Positions 1 to 10,107 of a stretch of 64,000 bases of DNA are shown in pieces (position 1 is the first letter of the stretch; the number at the start of each line of letters is the position of its first letter). This stretch comes from Emiliania huxleyi CCMP1516. Its lineage: Eukaryota > Haptophyta > Isochrysidales > Noelaerhabdaceae. The DNA is taken from contig NW_005200417.1 of assembly GCF_000372725.1 (NCBI RefSeq), positions 252,425-316,424 of the forward strand, in the 5' to 3' direction. The notes under the pieces are model-generated. The model was not told the DNA's origin. It saw only the letters and a list, made by a program, of their open reading frames with translations, and searched no databases. The translations under genes and the position numbers were made by a program.

Positions 1-2
1 AG

Positions 3-365
3 GACATTCAAAGAGACTACTGGCGCCTGCTGGTAGAGATTGTCGAGACAGAAGCGTATCCGCGGGAATGGAATGACTGGATTGCGATGCTAGCGATGAA
101 GCCGGGGGAGGACCCGAAGGAGCTCGAACGAAGGCGCGACCTCTGGGTCCAGCCACAGTCGTTAAAAGGTCTCATGCGTATGCTCCTACCCGAATACGAT
201 AGAGCGTGCGCGAGAGTAGTCCCCGGCTCGCAATGCGGCTTCACAGCCGGGAAGAACGCGCCAGCGCAGACACTCACCGCGCGCCTGCACGCAGAAGAGT
301 GCATGATAGAGAGAAAGATGTGCGTGAGGGGATACATCGATCTCGGGACCTACTTTATGGTGTAA
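3..365 (+). pseudogene. Non-LTR retrotransposon reverse transcriptase fragment
   Basis: An open frame enters from the left window edge and stops at 365. It resembles the fingers/palm part of LINE reverse transcriptases: a W..W..M/L..K stretch near base 85, a basic RRDLW segment, a Q-GF-T..K box (QCGFTAGKN), and a palm motif GYIDLGTYF, where family members have a Y-x-D-L motif A. The frame then runs into a stop directly after this motif and no finger or thumb sequence follows, so the element is cut at about base 360 and cannot be functional. Family assignment is from motif order only. The true 5' end lies outside the window. Confidence 0.65.
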
Positions 366-1710
366 AATTCTTTTTTGCTGTTGAACGAGTAGGTGGTCGG
401 CGCCCGCCAACTCCCAACGGCCATGGACAAAATAATTCACGAGGGAGTCTCCCAGGAAGGTTTGGCGCCGCACACACTAGCACAGAGACGGCCGCCCATG
501 ACCAGGAAGAAGAAAAAAAAACTGTTCAGTTTTCAAAGGCAAAAACGCCGGCGTACGCCCTCCCCTCACACTGACACTTCTCCCCTATTCCCAACTTTAG
601 GTTGCGCACGTCTCCCAGCGAGCTAGGATCTCCGCGTTTTCTCCCCTAGTCATCCGCCCGCGCCGCGCGCCTCTATGGGCGTCTAGTGCAGCCACTGACA
701 GAAGTATTCCCGAGGAGTGGTCGACGTCTCGCCTGAAGTCGGGTGGGCTCGCGCACTGCTTAGCCCTAGGGGAGGGGTGTGTGTGAGGTGGTGGAATGGT
801 AAGGTTTCAGGCCACAGGGGTGGGGGATTTGGGGGATGAGTCAGGAGCCAGCAGCCTTCCTACTGGACCTGAGTTCTCAGCTCTTCCGCCCGACGGGGTG
901 GTCCCTTGGATTCGGGCCCCGCTCCCTTTTCCTGCGCCTGGTCTGTCCCTGTCATGAGTGTGTTGCGAGATGCAGAGCGGTTAGCTGGAGCACAGAGCTG
1001 GAGCACTGTCTGGTTAGGCTGGCGAGCTGTTAGGCTGGGGCACAGAGCTGGTTGGGCTGGAGCACAGAGCTGGATAGGCTGCTGGTTAGGCTGGGGCACA
1101 GGGCTGGTTAGGCTGGAGCTGTTGGAGCACAAAGCTGGTTGGGCTGGAGCGCGGGCGGTGCGGCGGCCGGCGAGGGCAGCGCGGTAGGCGAGAGGCGGCC
1201 GCGGGGCGTCGAGTGGCGCGATAGGAGGGTAGGCTGGCCGTGGGGGGGCACCGCGTAACCTCGTCAAATAAGTGATAAATATTGGTTTATGAGGGGCCAG
1301 TTTGTACGCATTGGCAAATCGAGCCTGGGGCGTGGCCTAGTTGGTGCAGCGTTCGGGTCGGGGACGTTTTGGTCGTTGGTTCGAGCCCAGCTGGTGCAGT
1401 TCGTAGTCGCGCAGCGACGCGGGCGTGCGGGTGCGCGGCAGCCTCGGCAACCGAGGCGACAGTGGCGAGCAGGGGCGAGCAGGGGCGAGCAGGGGTCAAA
1501 GCAGTGCGGCGCGCCGGATTTTTTTGATGGGCTCGGTCCGTGGGCGTGTCAGGAGGCGGCCGGCTGGGAGAAACTTGCGAAAAACTCCCAGGCCGGCCCA
1601 GGTGGTGGGTGTGTCACGGAGGCGGCCATTGGCACGCGCTCCTTGTAACCGGGGTCAAGTTTTTTTTTCCAGGAAGAAGAAGTCTCTCTCTCTCTGACCA
1701 GGCTCGCTCT
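366..1710. other. Intergenic, low-copy and minisatellite sequence
   Basis: No convincing gene is seen. From about 975 to 1160 there is a degenerate minisatellite built from TTAGGCTGG and GAGCACAGAGCTGG blocks. Around 1465-1495 an 11-base unit (GGGGCGAGCAG) is repeated about three times. Short open frames here are compositionally driven and show no family signal. Confidence 0.6.
1325..1399 (+). ncRNA. tRNA-like sequence, possibly a SINE head
   Basis: An A-box-like TGGCCTAGTTGG at 1333 is followed 45 bases later by a B-box-like GGTTCGAGCCC at 1378. The five bases before the B-box loop (GTTGG) pair with the five after it (CCAGC), as in a T-arm. The acceptor stem does not pair (GGGGCGT against TGGTGCA) and the D-stem is poor. 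This fits a tRNA-derived SINE head or a dead tRNA better than a functional tRNA. Confidence 0.25.
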
Positions 1711-3330
1711 TTACGCAGCCGTCCGCCTGCGCACCCTCCGGACGCCGAGGCTGACCAGCGCCTCGTCGCACCTCTCCGCCTGCCTCTCCACCCCCTCCTC
1801 CGCCGTCTCTCGCGCCAGCGCCTGCAGCGCCGCAACGCCGCCGACCCGGTGCCACTGCTCAGCGCACGCAGACGAGGAGGTTGCGAGGGCGAGGAGGGCG
1901 TTGATGCTGTCTCTGCGCCAGCCATTTTCCTCGGGCTGGTCGAGCCGCGAGAGCAGCAGCGAGAGGCAAGTGTCGTCGGCCGCGAGGTCGGGACAGGTGC
2001 TGGCCAGGTACACAAGGGACATGGCAGCAGCAAGCTTGCAGTCGTCCGAGGCACTTGCCTCCTGCGTGAGAGAGGAGAGGACCGCCACACCGCCAGCCTC
2101 GACGACGCCCTCGTGCGTGCCAGGTGCTGCCTCAATCATGTTGCGGAGGCCCGCTGCGGCATTCTCCTTCTGCCTCTCAGTCCCATCGCGAGCCAGCGCA
2201 ATAAGCACCTCCACGCCGCCGGCCGCCGCGATCGCCACGCTGTTCTCGTCGTTGATAGCGAGGTTTGCTAGTGTTCCCGCAACATTTTCCTTATGCGCCT
2301 CATTCCCGTCGCCAGCCAGCGACACGAGGACCTCGATCCCGCCGGCCGCGGCGATCGCGGCGATCACCGCCTCGTTATCGTCGATGTCAGTGAGGTTGCA
2401 CAGCGCCGCCGCCGCAAACTCCTTCTGCCCCTCTATCCCGTCGCGAGCCAACGACACGAGGACCTCAATCCCGCCGGCTGCAGTAATCGCCACGCTGTTG
2501 TCGTCGTTGTGAGCGAGGTTCCACAGCGCCGCCGCCGCACACTCCGTCTGACCCCCAGTCCCGTCGCGAGCCAGCGACACGAGGACCTCCACGCCGCCGG
2601 CTGCAGCGATCGCCACTCTGTTGTCGTCGTTGTCAGCGAGGTTCCACAGCGCCCCCGCCGCACGCTCCTTCTGCGCCTCATTCCCGTCACGCGCCAGCGC
2701 GACGAGGACCTCGACCCCGCCGGCCGCGGCTATCGCCACCTTGTTGTCCTCGTTGCCAGCGAGGTTCCACAGCGCCCCCACCGCATTCTCCTTCTGCCTC
2801 TCATTCCCATCGCGAACCAACGACACGAGGACCTCGATGCCGCCGGCCGCAGCAATCGCCGCCTTGTTGTCGTCGTCCATGGCAAGCTCCCGGAGCGTTT
2901 CCGCGACGTCCGCCTTCTCGTCCTCGTCTCCAACCCGTAAGAGAGCGACGAGCGCGTCCATCCGCCTGCCGCTGGCCTCCTCTCCCGACAGCCGCTTGAG
3001 CTCTCCGAGCGCAGCAGCGTGCAGCTCCGAGGAGGCATCGCCAGCGGTCTCCACCAGCCGCGCGAAGGCACCGCGCGGCGCGCAGATCAGGGACCACCGC
3101 TTGCACACGGCCGCGTGGCGCAGGCCCGTCTTCTCGAGCACGCACGGCGCAAGGTCCGGGTCCGCGAGGACGTCGGTCGCAACGGCGGGCGGAGGGCTGT
3201 GGTACGCGAGGAGCGCCTCGGCCCTCGTGTTTGCAGCGGCGCTGTCGCGCATCGCGCCGGCGGCGATCGCGATCAGGGCATCGGGCGGAAGAGCGGCGAG
3301 CCGCAGCTCGTAGCGGGCGGAGGCGAGCAT
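1711..3330 (-). CDS. Armadillo-repeat protein (Vac8/ARM type)
   Basis: This is an intronless 539-residue ORF starting with ATG at 3330. The N-terminal 150 residues contain an F-box-tail-like patch (VCKRW). From about residue 160 come six to eight near-identical repeats of about 42 residues with the pattern ALWNLA..-DNKVAIAAAGG-EVLVSLARDGN, the classical armadillo helix signature. More diverged repeats follow at the C-terminus (VEAGGVAVLSSL and VGGVAALQALA). ARM proteins are scaffolds for protein binding; no enzymatic motif is present. The repeats are so alike at DNA level that recent unit duplication is likely, and copy number could vary between strains. Specific function is unknown. Confidence 0.9.
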   Translation of the reverse strand: MLASARYELRLAALPPDALIAIAAGAMRDSAAANTRAEALLAYHSPPPAVATDVLADPDLAPCVLEKTGLRHAAVCKRWSLICAPRGAFARLVETAGDASSELHAAALGELKRLSGEEASGRRMDALVALLRVGDEDEKADVAETLRELAMDDDNKAAIAAAGGIEVLVSLVRDGNERQKENAVGALWNLAGNEDNKVAIAAAGGVEVLVALARDGNEAQKERAAGALWNLADNDDNRVAIAAAGGVEVLVSLARDGTGGQTECAAAALWNLAHNDDNSVAITAAGGIEVLVSLARDGIEGQKEFAAAALCNLTDIDDNEAVIAAIAAAGGIEVLVSLAGDGNEAHKENVAGTLANLAINDENSVAIAAAGGVEVLIALARDGTERQKENAAAGLRNMIEAAPGTHEGVVEAGGVAVLSSLTQEASASDDCKLAAAMSLVYLASTCPDLAADDTCLSLLLSRLDQPEENGWRRDSINALLALATSSSACAEQWHRVGGVAALQALARETAEEGVERQAERCDEALVSLGVRRVRRRTAA

Positions 3331-3752
3331 TTCGCGGCTAAACCCGAAAAAGATAAAAACTTTCCGTTATGGCTCGCGCACCCCCGGGGCTAGGGCTCTC
3401 TAGCCCGTAACCCGACACCGAGCGTCCGGCCAACTGGGTGCGCTTCTCAGCTCCCCGGTCCTGGGCGTGAGGTTAATGACCGCACTCCAAGTGCTCCAAG
3501 TTTCTCTTGCGGCGTTCGCAGAGGCGGACGCCCAAGGGTGGGCGACGGCTAGCGCACCACACCCCTCTCCTTAAATTCCCGCTCTTGAGGAGTGCAAGTG
3601 GCGCCAAACCCGAGAAACCCAAAGGTGCGGCTCGTCCAAGCTCCAACCGCCTCTCCCCCGCCGCGTATCTCGGTTCTCGCCGTCGACGCGTTAGGTCTCG
3701 ACATAGAGTATATCGAATGGATATCGTTTTCGTAACCTCGCCAACGTGTCTG
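3331..3752. repeat. Intergenic with interspersed repeat fragment
   Basis: About 3503-3565 matches, in inverted orientation, the sequence at about 35505-35560, including CAAGGGTGGGCGACGGCTAGC. The same family recurs near 5700-5850. No gene is visible. Confidence 0.5.
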
Positions 3753-4608
3753 TTACTCGCCCGACACCGCCGGCTTCAGTCCCAGCAAGGATGGGAGCGG
3801 GAAGCGGTCGCTCCGCGCCCACGGCGGCTGTCTGCCGTTCACGCGGAGCACGTCCATCGCGAGCTCGTAGAAGACGAAGCCGAGGCTGTTGGACATGGCC
3901 ACCTTGACGCAGTTGAGGCCGACGCCCTGGGTGAGCGCGCGCGCCCCCTCCGTCCTCGCGATGGCAACGACGGCGGAGAGCGGCCCAAGCCCGACAAACT
4001 CGCCCGCCATCTGACGGCGGCGCACCACCTGCGAAGGATGGAGGGCAGCGGCGTGTGGGAGGCGGCGGGTGGGCGGCGGCGGGTGGGCGGCGGCGGCATC
4101 TCTCTGATCGGACAATCAGCAAACAGCTCGGCGACATCTCGGCGACCTCTCGGCTACGTCTCCGGCGCCTCGATCGGGAAGCAGCTCGTCGCTGCGAAGC
4201 ATCCCGACGCGGCGCCGATGGCGGCGACGAGCGGCACGGGCACCGAGGTCGCGTCGAGGTCTGGGCGGCCGTTTCTGGCTGGGTCCTGCAGCGTCGCCGC
4301 CTGGGGGAGAGGGCAGGGGAGGGGAGGGGAGGGGAGGGGAGGGGAGGGGAGGGGCGTCGGGTTCGCTCTGCCGCTTGGCTCTGGGGAGAGGCAGGCGAGG
4401 GGCGGGCAGAGAGCGAGGGGCGGGCAGAGAGCGAGGGGCGGGGAGAGGTGAGGGTCGCTTGTCGCTGGGAGAGAGGGTGCGTGGCGCCTTGGTGCGGAGG
4501 CGGTCGTACGCGGCGAGCTTGAGCGCGTTGAAGGGGAGGACCCCGGCGAGAGTGGTGAGTAGGCCTGGGGGGGCGGGAGGAGCAGGCGCGCTGCCGCACG
4601 CAAGAGGG

Positions 4609-4666
<58 letters not shown>

Positions 4667-5438
4667 GTGCGCGTGCGTGCGTGCGTGCGGCGGGAGGGAG
4701 GTGCGCCGGGGAGGGGGCGCCTGCGTAGAGCGCGAGAGGCCCCTCCTCCCGCACCACGCTCGCGAGGCAGCCGAGCACGCCGAGCCTCACGTCGCACGCC
4801 ACGGCGATGCGCGTGCGCGCAACCTGCGCCCGCGAGCAGCACCGCTCACGGGCGGCGGGAGGGCGGCGGGAGAGGCGGGCGGGAGAGGCAGAGAGGCGCG
4901 GCAGAGGCAACGGGAGGGAAGGGCGGGAGGGCGGTAGCGTTGGGAGCGGTGGGGTTGGGAGCGAGGGCGTGCGAGCCTCCAGCGGGTAGCAGGCGATGCT
5001 GGCCGTGCAGCCAGCCAGCGCGCCGGCCGCCAGCACCGTCCACTCCGGGGGCGGCGAAGACGAGGACCCCTCCTCAGAGGCCCGCTGCAGCAGCCGCTTG
5101 TACGTCGCGAAGGCAGGCATGGTGATGCCGACGCGGATGGCCGCCGCGAGGACATCGGCGCTGTTGCCGCGGTACCAGCCGCCCTCGAGCGAGGCGAAGG
5201 CCCGCCGGAGGGACCAGCCGCGCCCGGAGACCATCATGTTCACGCGCATGACCTCGAGTGGCGCGAGCGTGGTGACGCCGACCGCGCCGCTCGCAGCGCT
5301 CGCGAGGACGTGCCTCACCGAGTTGGGCACGTCGGCTAGGCGAGGTGGCGAGGGCAGGCTAGGGCCGCGCCGCCGCTCGCCGGTCAAGCTCGCGGCGGCC
5401 AACGGCGGGAGCAGCAGAGCCAACGTCAGCAGCGTCAT
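3753..5438 (-). CDS. Mitochondrial carrier family transporter with signal-like leader, 5 exons
   Basis: Exons on the minus strand are 5438-4977, 4823-4721, 4564-4488, 4300-4169 and 4028-3753, giving 349 residues. Three SLC25 repeats are clear from their P-x-[DE]-x-x-R signatures: APLEVMRVNMM, YPLEVARTRIA and FPIEVVRRRQM. The second and third signatures are created only by splicing, which supports the junctions. A typical GLLTTLAGVLPFNALKLAAYD segment closes repeat 2. Such proteins exchange metabolites across mitochondrial or plastid inner membranes; the substrate cannot be named, though BT1-type nucleotide carriers are plausible. The N-terminus MTLLTLALLLPPLAAASL looks like a signal peptide, suggesting plastid or ER routing. 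All four introns begin with GC and end with AG. Intron 2 holds a GT/CA microsatellite and intron 3 GGGGA repeats. Confidence 0.9.
4611..4690. repeat. GT/CA microsatellite in carrier intron 2
   Basis: About 25 GT units run from 4611, followed by GCGTGTGC variants. The tract lies entirely inside the GC-AG intron 4565-4720. Confidence 0.95.
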
Positions 5439-6028
5439 CGCAAAGAAATGCGCTGCGTTTCTTTTTCGTGTGCTGTGAGAGAGGCTTGTATCCTGAGAAT
5501 TCTTTTTCTTTCGGTTTTTCTTTCGGCGCGGTTAGAAATTTAGGTTCCTCTGCTGATTTAGTACATATTTAGCACGTATTTAGTGTGTTTTATCTCCAGC
5601 AGGAGAGCTCGATAAACTCGAGGGGCCAGGATATGCTGCGAGGAGGGCAAAGTTGCCCCGAGAGGCGAGGGCAAGGGATCGGCAGGCAGGGGGGTTTTCG
5701 CAGAACGAGGCAGAGGAGAGCGAAGCGCCAGAGGAAGAAGCGCCCCGAGAGAGAACGACGAGAGTGGGACGCCCCCGAGGTGGCATAAAGGTTGCAGCGA
5801 AAATCGGCGAGGGACTGCGAAGAAAAATAGGAAGAGGCAGACCCCCAAGGGGGGGCGCCGGAAAGCCCCCCCCCCCCCTTTTTTTAAAATCCCTGTGGGG
5901 GGGGGGGGGGCCGTCCTCCCATCCCCCCGGGGGGTGGTAGGTTTTTTTTTTTTTTTTCCCCCCCCCCCCCTCTCTCCCTCTCTCTCTCTCCCTCTCTCTC
6001 TCTCCCCCCCTTTTTTTTTTTTTTTTTC

Positions 6029-6059
<31 letters not shown>

Positions 6060-6783
6060 CCCCCCCCCCCCTCTCTCTCTCTCTCTATCATCTCTAAGCC
6101 AGCGGCACGAGGGCTTCAGCCACACAGCTACCAAAAGGACAAAACAATGGTATTGCTAAAAATTCTCTCCCAAAAGGGAACGCGACCCACACAAAGCACC
6201 AAAGTTAGGCATACCCCCCGGCGTAGACCGTAGTGTCCCCTGCTATGTGTCGCCGTTTGTCGGGGCACGCTATCCTGTGCAGTCAGGGCAAGTGGGGGCG
6301 GGGCGGAGTCCCCACTCCCCAGGCCTTTGAGCTTTGTTTCCTGGGACCTCTCCGCCCAGAGAGGAGAGAGTCCGGGGGTGCGTCGAATCTTCCATCACCC
6401 TGCTCCCTGGGAACGTCCGGGTGTTGGAAGTAAAGATATATTACCTTTCTTAGCACACCAAGTAGACCGGACCTCACAATCATGATTCATGTGTCACATC
6501 ACACCAGTGACTAGAGGATGTGCTCTCACAGAGAGTCACACTATACACCGCACATCGACGTGTGCTTCCCTGAGTTACAATCATCGGACTCTTTCGACCG
6601 TCCGGTTGGGTGCGCGCGTGGAGTTGTGAGCGGGTGGTTCGCTGTGCCCCAGCGGGTACATGGCATGGCTTCGCAGCAACGGCTGGTCTCTAACCCATAA
6701 GAAACGTGGCAGCGGCCGGCAAACATTGGCCTTTGCAGAGCGACGGCCTAGCGCCAAGAATCGCTTGCCAGCACCAACAAATT
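5439..6783. repeat. Repeat fragment and low-complexity tract
   Basis: Bases 5690-5850 are an inverted relative of 35520-35670 (shared GAGAACGACGAGAGTGGGACG and CGAGGTGGCATAAAGG, read on opposite strands). Bases 5862-6085 are poly-C, poly-T and CT microsatellite with runs of 10-17. Bases 6090-6783 show no gene. Open frames through this region are homopolymer artefacts. Confidence 0.7.
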
Positions 6784-7200
6784 CTACGCGTTGTCACCAA
6801 ACGCTGGCGTGTAGGCACTGTTTGCCTTGAAGGGCTCGGCGTAGTACCAGCTCTTCTCTGCGGCGGCAACGACTGAGGCACTGTCGCGGGTGGCGGCCTC
6901 GTCCGACGAGGACAGCTTGGCGCGGCGCCCGATCTCGTTGTCACCCATGGTTGCTTGGAAGCCCGCCGTCGGCACGACCTTCCCGTAGTACCTAACAAAC
7001 AGTGCTTTCCGAGTGTGCAAACCTTCCTCGGGGCTGAGAGGCCCTCGCAAGCGCCACACGCACCAGCCTTGCTTGGCCGCGGTCTGCTTCTCCGAAAGCG
7101 CCTGCCGGAACACCATCGCCGGCGGCGCGGCACGCGTGGCGTGTGCGACTGGCGCGGCCAGCGAGTAGGTCTCGTGCGAGCCGATGAGGAGGGCCAACAT
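6784..7200 (-). CDS. Small protein with secretory/plastid-type leader, unknown function
   Basis: The first ATG of a long open frame, at 7200, gives 138 residues. The start MLALLIGSHETYSLAAPVA is a signal-peptide-like stretch followed by an Ala/Thr/Arg-rich region (HATRAAPPAM), the layout of bipartite plastid leaders in secondary-plastid algae. The C-terminal half (GDNEIGRRAKLSS, SWYYAEPFKANSAYTPAFG) is aromatic and unlike any family I recognise. A short intron in the middle cannot be excluded, because the region around GWCVWRLRG reads less like a lumenal protein. Targeting is an inference. Confidence 0.5.
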   Translation of the reverse strand: MLALLIGSHETYSLAAPVAHATRAAPPAMVFRQALSEKQTAAKQGWCVWRLRGPLSPEEGLHTRKALFVRYYGKVVPTAGFQATMGDNEIGRRAKLSSSDEAATRDSASVVAAAEKSWYYAEPFKANSAYTPAFGDNA

Positions 7201-8559
7201 TATGGAAGACCTCAAAACAGCTCCCACCTTCGCGGAATTTTTTTCTATATACATATACAACCTTCGATGATACAACCTTCGATGTTAAGAAAACAAACGC
7301 AAGGCAGACATGGCATATCGCTCTGAGCTAGGCTTCGATTGTTATGAAACAAAAGCAGGAAGGCGGACACATGGCATGTCGCTCTCGGGACCACACACAC
7401 AGACATCCCGCACACCCGCCACCCCCGCGCGCGCCCCACCCCGGCCGGTAGAAAGGGGAGTGACAGTTTGGGATTGAAAGTCGAGAACCTCGCACTCCAT
7501 GTCGCATGTGCGAGAACGCAGAGTCCAGAGAGAAATGAAAGCCGTCCGGCTCACAAGTCCGGCTCACGCGCGCCCCGTGCTTTCGGCGCAACTTGAGGGG
7601 AAGCCGCTGATCGAGCCCAGCGTGCCCGCGGCCGCCTCCCGCGCAGCACCGCCGCTGGGGACGACACGCTGCGGAATCGGATCGAGCCCATGGAGGAGGA
7701 GGGCGCAGTCGGCGAATTGGAGGAGGAGGAGGAGGGCGCAGTGGCGCAGTCGACGAATGGGAGGAGGAGGGCGCAGTCGACGTTGGCGTGTCTGACTCAG
7801 AGGAGGAGTTGGAGGTGCTCCGGCAACCTAACCTGATTCAGAAGCTCGCCGACGTTGTCACTCAACGTGCGTCATGCGTGATCGAGCTTGAGGGAGGAGC
7901 TCAGCTAACGATTCGGCCGGCCACCCAGCGCCGCCGCCCACCGCCACCCACAAAGCGCCTGCTCTACTATCCCATACCTGGCTGGCTGACGCTCGCCCCC
8001 CCCGCTCCACTTCCCCTGACCATGCCCGTGATAGCACCATCACTGCCGCCGTCCTGGTTTTGAACGTGGCAGCTAGACTCCTCGAGCTAGACTCTTGGGA
8101 CTCGGTAGTTGCGACCCCCCTGAGTGAGGAGCAGGAGAGAGAGCTTTTTGGTGTTGGTGTACGCAATAACGGGACAGGGTGGTTGTTCTCTCTATCTCCT
8201 CTTCTAGCGCTCTTAGCATGAGCTGCGCCCTGTGTCCGACCCCTTTTGCGCAGCAACCACCTTAAACTTGTAGGCCCTCCGAATTCGGGTCGCGGTCGGA
8301 GCGTAGGCCGTAACGCGGTAGCTCGAGTGGGCCCCGAGTTTGAAAAGGGCGACGGACGCTTGCGTCCTAGCCTCCAACAACGCCTCCCCGGGGCGCAGCG
8401 GCGCAGAGGGGCCCCCGGAGGGATGCACAACCGCTCCACGCCACGCCGCTTGCGGCGGTCCTCTTCCCAGCTCCGCTGAGCCCGCGCTTAGAGCCGATTT
8501 GAGTTGCTCTCAGATGCTCTCGGAGGCGTGTTTTAATTCTTTCCCCGAGGACGAGGGGG
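7201..8559. other. Intergenic, possible acidic ORF 7788-8063
   Basis: GAGGAGGAG-rich sequence at 7690-7830 can be read as an acidic N-terminus, and a GTG-initiated frame at 7788-8063 reads SDSEEELEVLRQPNLIQKLADVV, which looks protein-like for about 45 residues before becoming proline-rich. It may be one exon of a gene whose other exons I could not place. Nothing else is supported. Confidence 0.3.
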
Positions 8560-9090
8560 AGGAGGAGGGGTACGGGGGGGGGAGCGGCATGGGAGGGGGA
8601 GAGGAAGAGCAAAGGGCGAGAGAGGGCAAGGGACCGGGCGCTGGCAATCTCTGGCATACCAGGGGGGGGCAGGGTGGTGGGCGGCGACCGCCGCATACCG
8701 TCCTACGGCGGGGACTATCGCTACGCCAGGGAAGATAAGGACGTTGACGTGCAGCTGCTTGCTGTTCGAGTCGTTCGGCGGGTTCGGGAGGAGGGTCCGT
8801 GAGATCCTCCGGAAGGCGGCGGACGTGTTACTCTGAACAAGCTGACGCGGGCCCAGTACCTCGATGAGGTGACTTGGACCACTAAGAATTGGCTGGGGCT
8901 GCAGAAGCAGCGTATCTCGGTCGTTCTTCACACGGCAATCGCAGAGCAGATTGTGAATGAGCTCGCCTGTGGCGGGGGCGGGCGGGTGCACGGAGCTAAG
9001 TGCCTCGCCGCCCTCTCAGGAGTCGCTTAGGCGGCTCCCGTGGTGTACCTGTGTAGTGCCAGTGCGCGCCAGTCCCGCGTCGTCGGAAAA
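8560..9090 (+). pseudogene. Repeat element copy 1 with decayed ORF (twin at 32.8 kb)
   Basis: This segment is strongly similar to 32810-33350. Both encode, across lesions, the same protein fragment: RRIPSYGG.YRYAREDKDVDV, then a glycine-rich turn, then NKLTRAQYLDEVTWTTK and LGLQKQRISVVLHTAIAEQ, ending at GRVHGAKCLA and a stop. In this copy the frame is broken near 8830 (TTACTCTGAAC). The fragment ends at about 9030 and is followed by one copy of the 82-base motif that occurs in triplets at 33.3 and 34.6 kb. The family is unrecognised; it is most likely a mobile-element ORF. Confidence 0.55.
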
Positions 9091-9112
9091 ATTCTTTCGC
9101 GCGCCAATACCA

Positions 9113-9847
9113 ATGCTGCCACCTTTGCACTCATCGCGCCAGACGTCGCGCCACGGCGACGTTGTGTTGTGCTCGACGGGCGACGACCCGGATATCGAGG
9201 CGACGGGCGACCCGAACAAGCGTTTTGAGGCCAAGCGCGCGGCGCTTGAGAGGCTGGTCTCGAGTGACGCTGGCAGCCCTGCTTCCGATGAAGGTAATCG
9301 GTCCGGCAACGATGACGGCGTCTCTGCGAATGATGCCGATCAAGATTTACGGGTCGCAGAGCAACGCCAGGCTCCGGCGGGAGATGATCTGGAGAGCGGC
9401 TTGGCGGAGCTGAAGGCGGTGGGTGGGGCTGTGGGCGGCAATCTTGTCCTGCTCGCTGAGATCTGCGTCGGCGGGCTGCGAAGCCCGGCCGGTCTTCTCT
9501 CAGTTGCTCTCTTCGCCTTGCTGTACGCGTCTGGCGAGTTCGGGAGCCCGGCGCCCTTTGTCACCCAGGCGCCGAGCGAGGGAAACTACTACCGCCTGAT
9601 GGATCCGGCTGAGCTCCTCCGCGCAGAGTCCAACTTTTGCTTCTCCTGCGCAGATAGCGGAGCGGCAGAGCCGTCGGTGGTGGACGAGGCCAACGCTGCG
9701 TGGGAGCGGCTGCGAGGCGGCGCTGTCTCATTGGCGCCGCGCCTTCGCCTCTCCCCTCCGCTGGCGAAGAGACTCTCCATGAGAGGGCGCGGCATGCGGC
9801 AGGATATAGCTGTGTGTGATACGATATATTACGGGACCGCACCGTGA
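9113..9847 (+). CDS. Unknown protein with one membrane segment
   Basis: The first ATG after the repeat boundary gives 244 residues. Residues 20-110 are acidic and polar (SSDAGSPASDEGNRSGNDD). A hydrophobic region follows at about 120-155 (NLVLLAEICVGGL, LLSVALFALLYASG), then a soluble tail with a CxxC (FCFSC). No family is recognised. The ORF reads back into the repeat without a stop, so the start is uncertain. Confidence 0.45.
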   Translation: MLPPLHSSRQTSRHGDVVLCSTGDDPDIEATGDPNKRFEAKRAALERLVSSDAGSPASDEGNRSGNDDGVSANDADQDLRVAEQRQAPAGDDLESGLAELKAVGGAVGGNLVLLAEICVGGLRSPAGLLSVALFALLYASGEFGSPAPFVTQAPSEGNYYRLMDPAELLRAESNFCFSCADSGAAEPSVVDEANAAWERLRGGAVSLAPRLRLSPPLAKRLSMRGRGMRQDIAVCDTIYYGTAP

Positions 9848-10107
9848 AAAATCGCGAGTCCTGATAATGTATGTCTACGATACTGCTGGTTGTACATGAC
9901 ACAAGCAAACGAGGCACACTATAATCTCATTCTCACAAGTGTTCTCACCACAAGCGCTCGTTCACGACACACGTTTCAGAACTCTCAGAACTTCTTCTCC
10001 AACTCTCCAAACATGCCGCGTCTTGGTCTACGACCGATCGAGTTGTGTCGCCACGTCCGGTGCGCCGGGAAGTGAAGAATTGATGTGGAGTTTACATGGC
10101 GCACTCG

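Noticed and set aside
1901-3313. Plus-strand ORFs of 200-240 residues over the armadillo gene.
   Set aside because: They are antisense shadows of the GC-rich repeat; only the minus frame shows a family pattern.
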